A stretch of DNA of 64,000 nucleotides from Neoceratodus forsteri (Eukaryota; Chordata; Ceratodontiformes; Ceratodontidae), in the NCBI GenBank assembly GCA_016271365.2, contig CM028131.1:175402501-175466500 (forward strand), read 5' to 3'. Under the pieces are notes generated by a model, which saw only the letters and a program-made list of their open reading frames with translations, was not told the origin of the DNA and made no database searches. Position numbers and translations under genes: made by a program. Positions 62,611 through 64,000 of the stretch are shown piece by piece. How positions within the stretch are numbered: position 1 is the stretch's first letter; every line of letters begins with the position of its first letter.

Positions 62611-64000
62611 TCATGCTGAGTTGAATTAACAGATTTAAAACATTTATATCTGAATAGGCATAGCAATAATATGTGCGGTGTTTCTTTGTAAGTATTATAC
62701 TGCCCATTGTGTTCTATATACTGTATATGGGATGTGGAATAGGCTGCACTGGGACAGTCATATTGATCTTCACATATAGGGATAAGACCCATAATTCAAG
62801 AATGGGGGAACTGCACATGTGGCATGTGGTCTTTCTCTTACTAGCTGAGAAAAATATTACTTCCCAGAGCAGTTCATTATGTATATTGCTTATACAGCAA
62901 CAGTGTAAAAGGCATAGCTTTCAAACAAACTCTTTAATGAATTGTTTCTCTCTGAGTTCAGCTGCTAAAAGCTTTGACATCAGTAGGATGTCATCAAGCA
63001 TTATCAAAGCAACCCTCTACTTGTTAATAATGTCATTATGGCATACATGCAAAAGAAAAAACTTCCCTTTATGTATCATGTCATTTATAACATACAGTAC
63101 ATAGCTAGGGATTAATACACTTGAATAGCATGAGTCACAAAATAATATTTAAAGTGAGTAAACTTTTACTTTTTAGACTATAGCCATATTTAAAAAAGGT
63201 ACTTAAACATAAAGAACAGCAACAGAGAATAAATGGAGAGGCCAACATTTCACTCCCTTAGGAGCTAGGTCATGGCTAAACATTGCTCTTAGACAAGTGC
63301 AAAATCATTTGCAGTGAAAATATCTCACAAAACCCTTAAGCAGTGTAAAGTGCATAAGTGAAACTATTATACAATGGTTACAAATGAAGAAGAGCTAGCG
63401 AATTTCATATATACTGTATGTCTAAAAAGAAAACACACTGTTTCTTAGAAAGTTCCTTATAAAAAAGCTCAAAACATCTGACAGTCTCTTTTCAATTTAA
63501 ATCTCCATCTCTCTCTCTCTAACTGTCCAAACAAAACATTGCTCACTTTTGATAAGTTGTTTTCCCCAGCAATTCAATTCTGCATCCTGTTCTCATTAAG
63601 TTACTGTATATCTCCTCTTTCACACACTGTAACAAAACTTTGTCACTGCCCTTCCTGTGACCAGCCTGAAGAGTGCATCTAGACTTCTTAAGAGGTGCAA
63701 CCAATCAGGAAATCCTGTCCAAGGGCTGATCTCCTGCTGACAGTTCTGTCAACAAGCCTGTGAAAGGTCAGTTGGTTTCTCAGGGTCAGCCCCCTGTGCT
63801 CCAAATTGCTAACCACTCTAATGAACCCAGGTAGCTTTCTGCACATATTTCAATAATATAATTATCTACATTTGCAAACTCGAGGATCCCAGTTTCACAT
63901 ATAGAATCACATATTTTTTAACACAAAGAAGCAAGGAGTGAAAGAAAGAAAGAATAGAAATAGCAAGTGAAGGGAGGGAGGAAGCAGGAGGAAATTGTGG
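62611..64000. other. No gene recognised, 1.4 kb
   Basis: AT-rich sequence with no LINE motif or shared repeat. A short GAAA-type microsatellite (AAGAAAGAAAGAAT) lies near 63945. Confidence 0.5.

Noticed and set aside
62611..64000. Possible host promoter or exon in the AT-rich right end
   Set aside because: No open frame with a recognisable domain, no CpG cluster and no clear splice pattern could be seen.

Overview
The window looks like transposon-dense DNA from a vertebrate nuclear genome. I see no operon, ribosome-binding site, phage or plasmid gene, and no convincing host exon. The longest frames all belong to non-LTR retrotransposons: CR1 clade, L2-like clade, one L1/Tx1-like scrap, and one unplaced reverse transcriptase (RT). 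Many ageing CR1 and L2 copies side by side, with CR1 tails built on TCTATGTT or TATGTTAG octamers, fit an amphibian (a caecilian is my best guess) better than a mammal or bird. That assignment is inference.

Layout. 0-2 kb: a CR1 3' end split by a SINE/L2 tail, then an L1/Tx1-like ORF2 end on the minus strand. 2.2-5.5 kb: hairpin-type repeats, a 76-bp tandem array, a 220-bp repeat (R1) present twice, and L2 tails. 5.5-11 kb: a nearly complete but decayed minus-strand L2 (L2-A) with a plus-strand L2 end (L2-D) inserted. 12.5-16.5 kb: a LINE RT apparently split by a 2.3-kb composite element made of tandem hairpins (HP2). 17-18.9 kb: an L2 end and a CR1 end. 19.2-20.8 kb: a related composite (HP3). 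20.8-28.1 kb: mostly unassigned, with purine-rich direct repeats. 28.4-36.5 kb: a minus-strand L2 (L2-B) broken by another L2 and by composite HP4. 37.6-42.2 kb: hairpin array HP5 broken by CR1-A, which itself carries a SINE with a clear target-site duplication (TSD). 44.3-62.6 kb: a stack of nested insertions. CR1-C carries three small insertions. CR1-D is split by the near-full-length CR1-B and by the full-length L2-C. CR1-E is split by a 2.6-kb foldback-like DNA element.

How the parts relate. The elements do not form a pathway; the window records successive insertions. CR1-B still shows a recognisable ORF1 esterase (SGNH) domain and an ORF2 with endonuclease (EN) and RT. L2-A, L2-B and L2-C each carry an NPGP-type 2A-like motif just before the EN domain. 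L2-C also has 74-bp tandem units in its 5' UTR that may be promoter monomers. The most unusual material is the non-autonomous, hairpin-rich family (HP1-HP5), the foldback-like element at 59.5-62.2 kb and the snap-back insertion at 46 kb. None of these carries a recognisable transposase. All open frames here are fragments; I found no intact retrotransposon.
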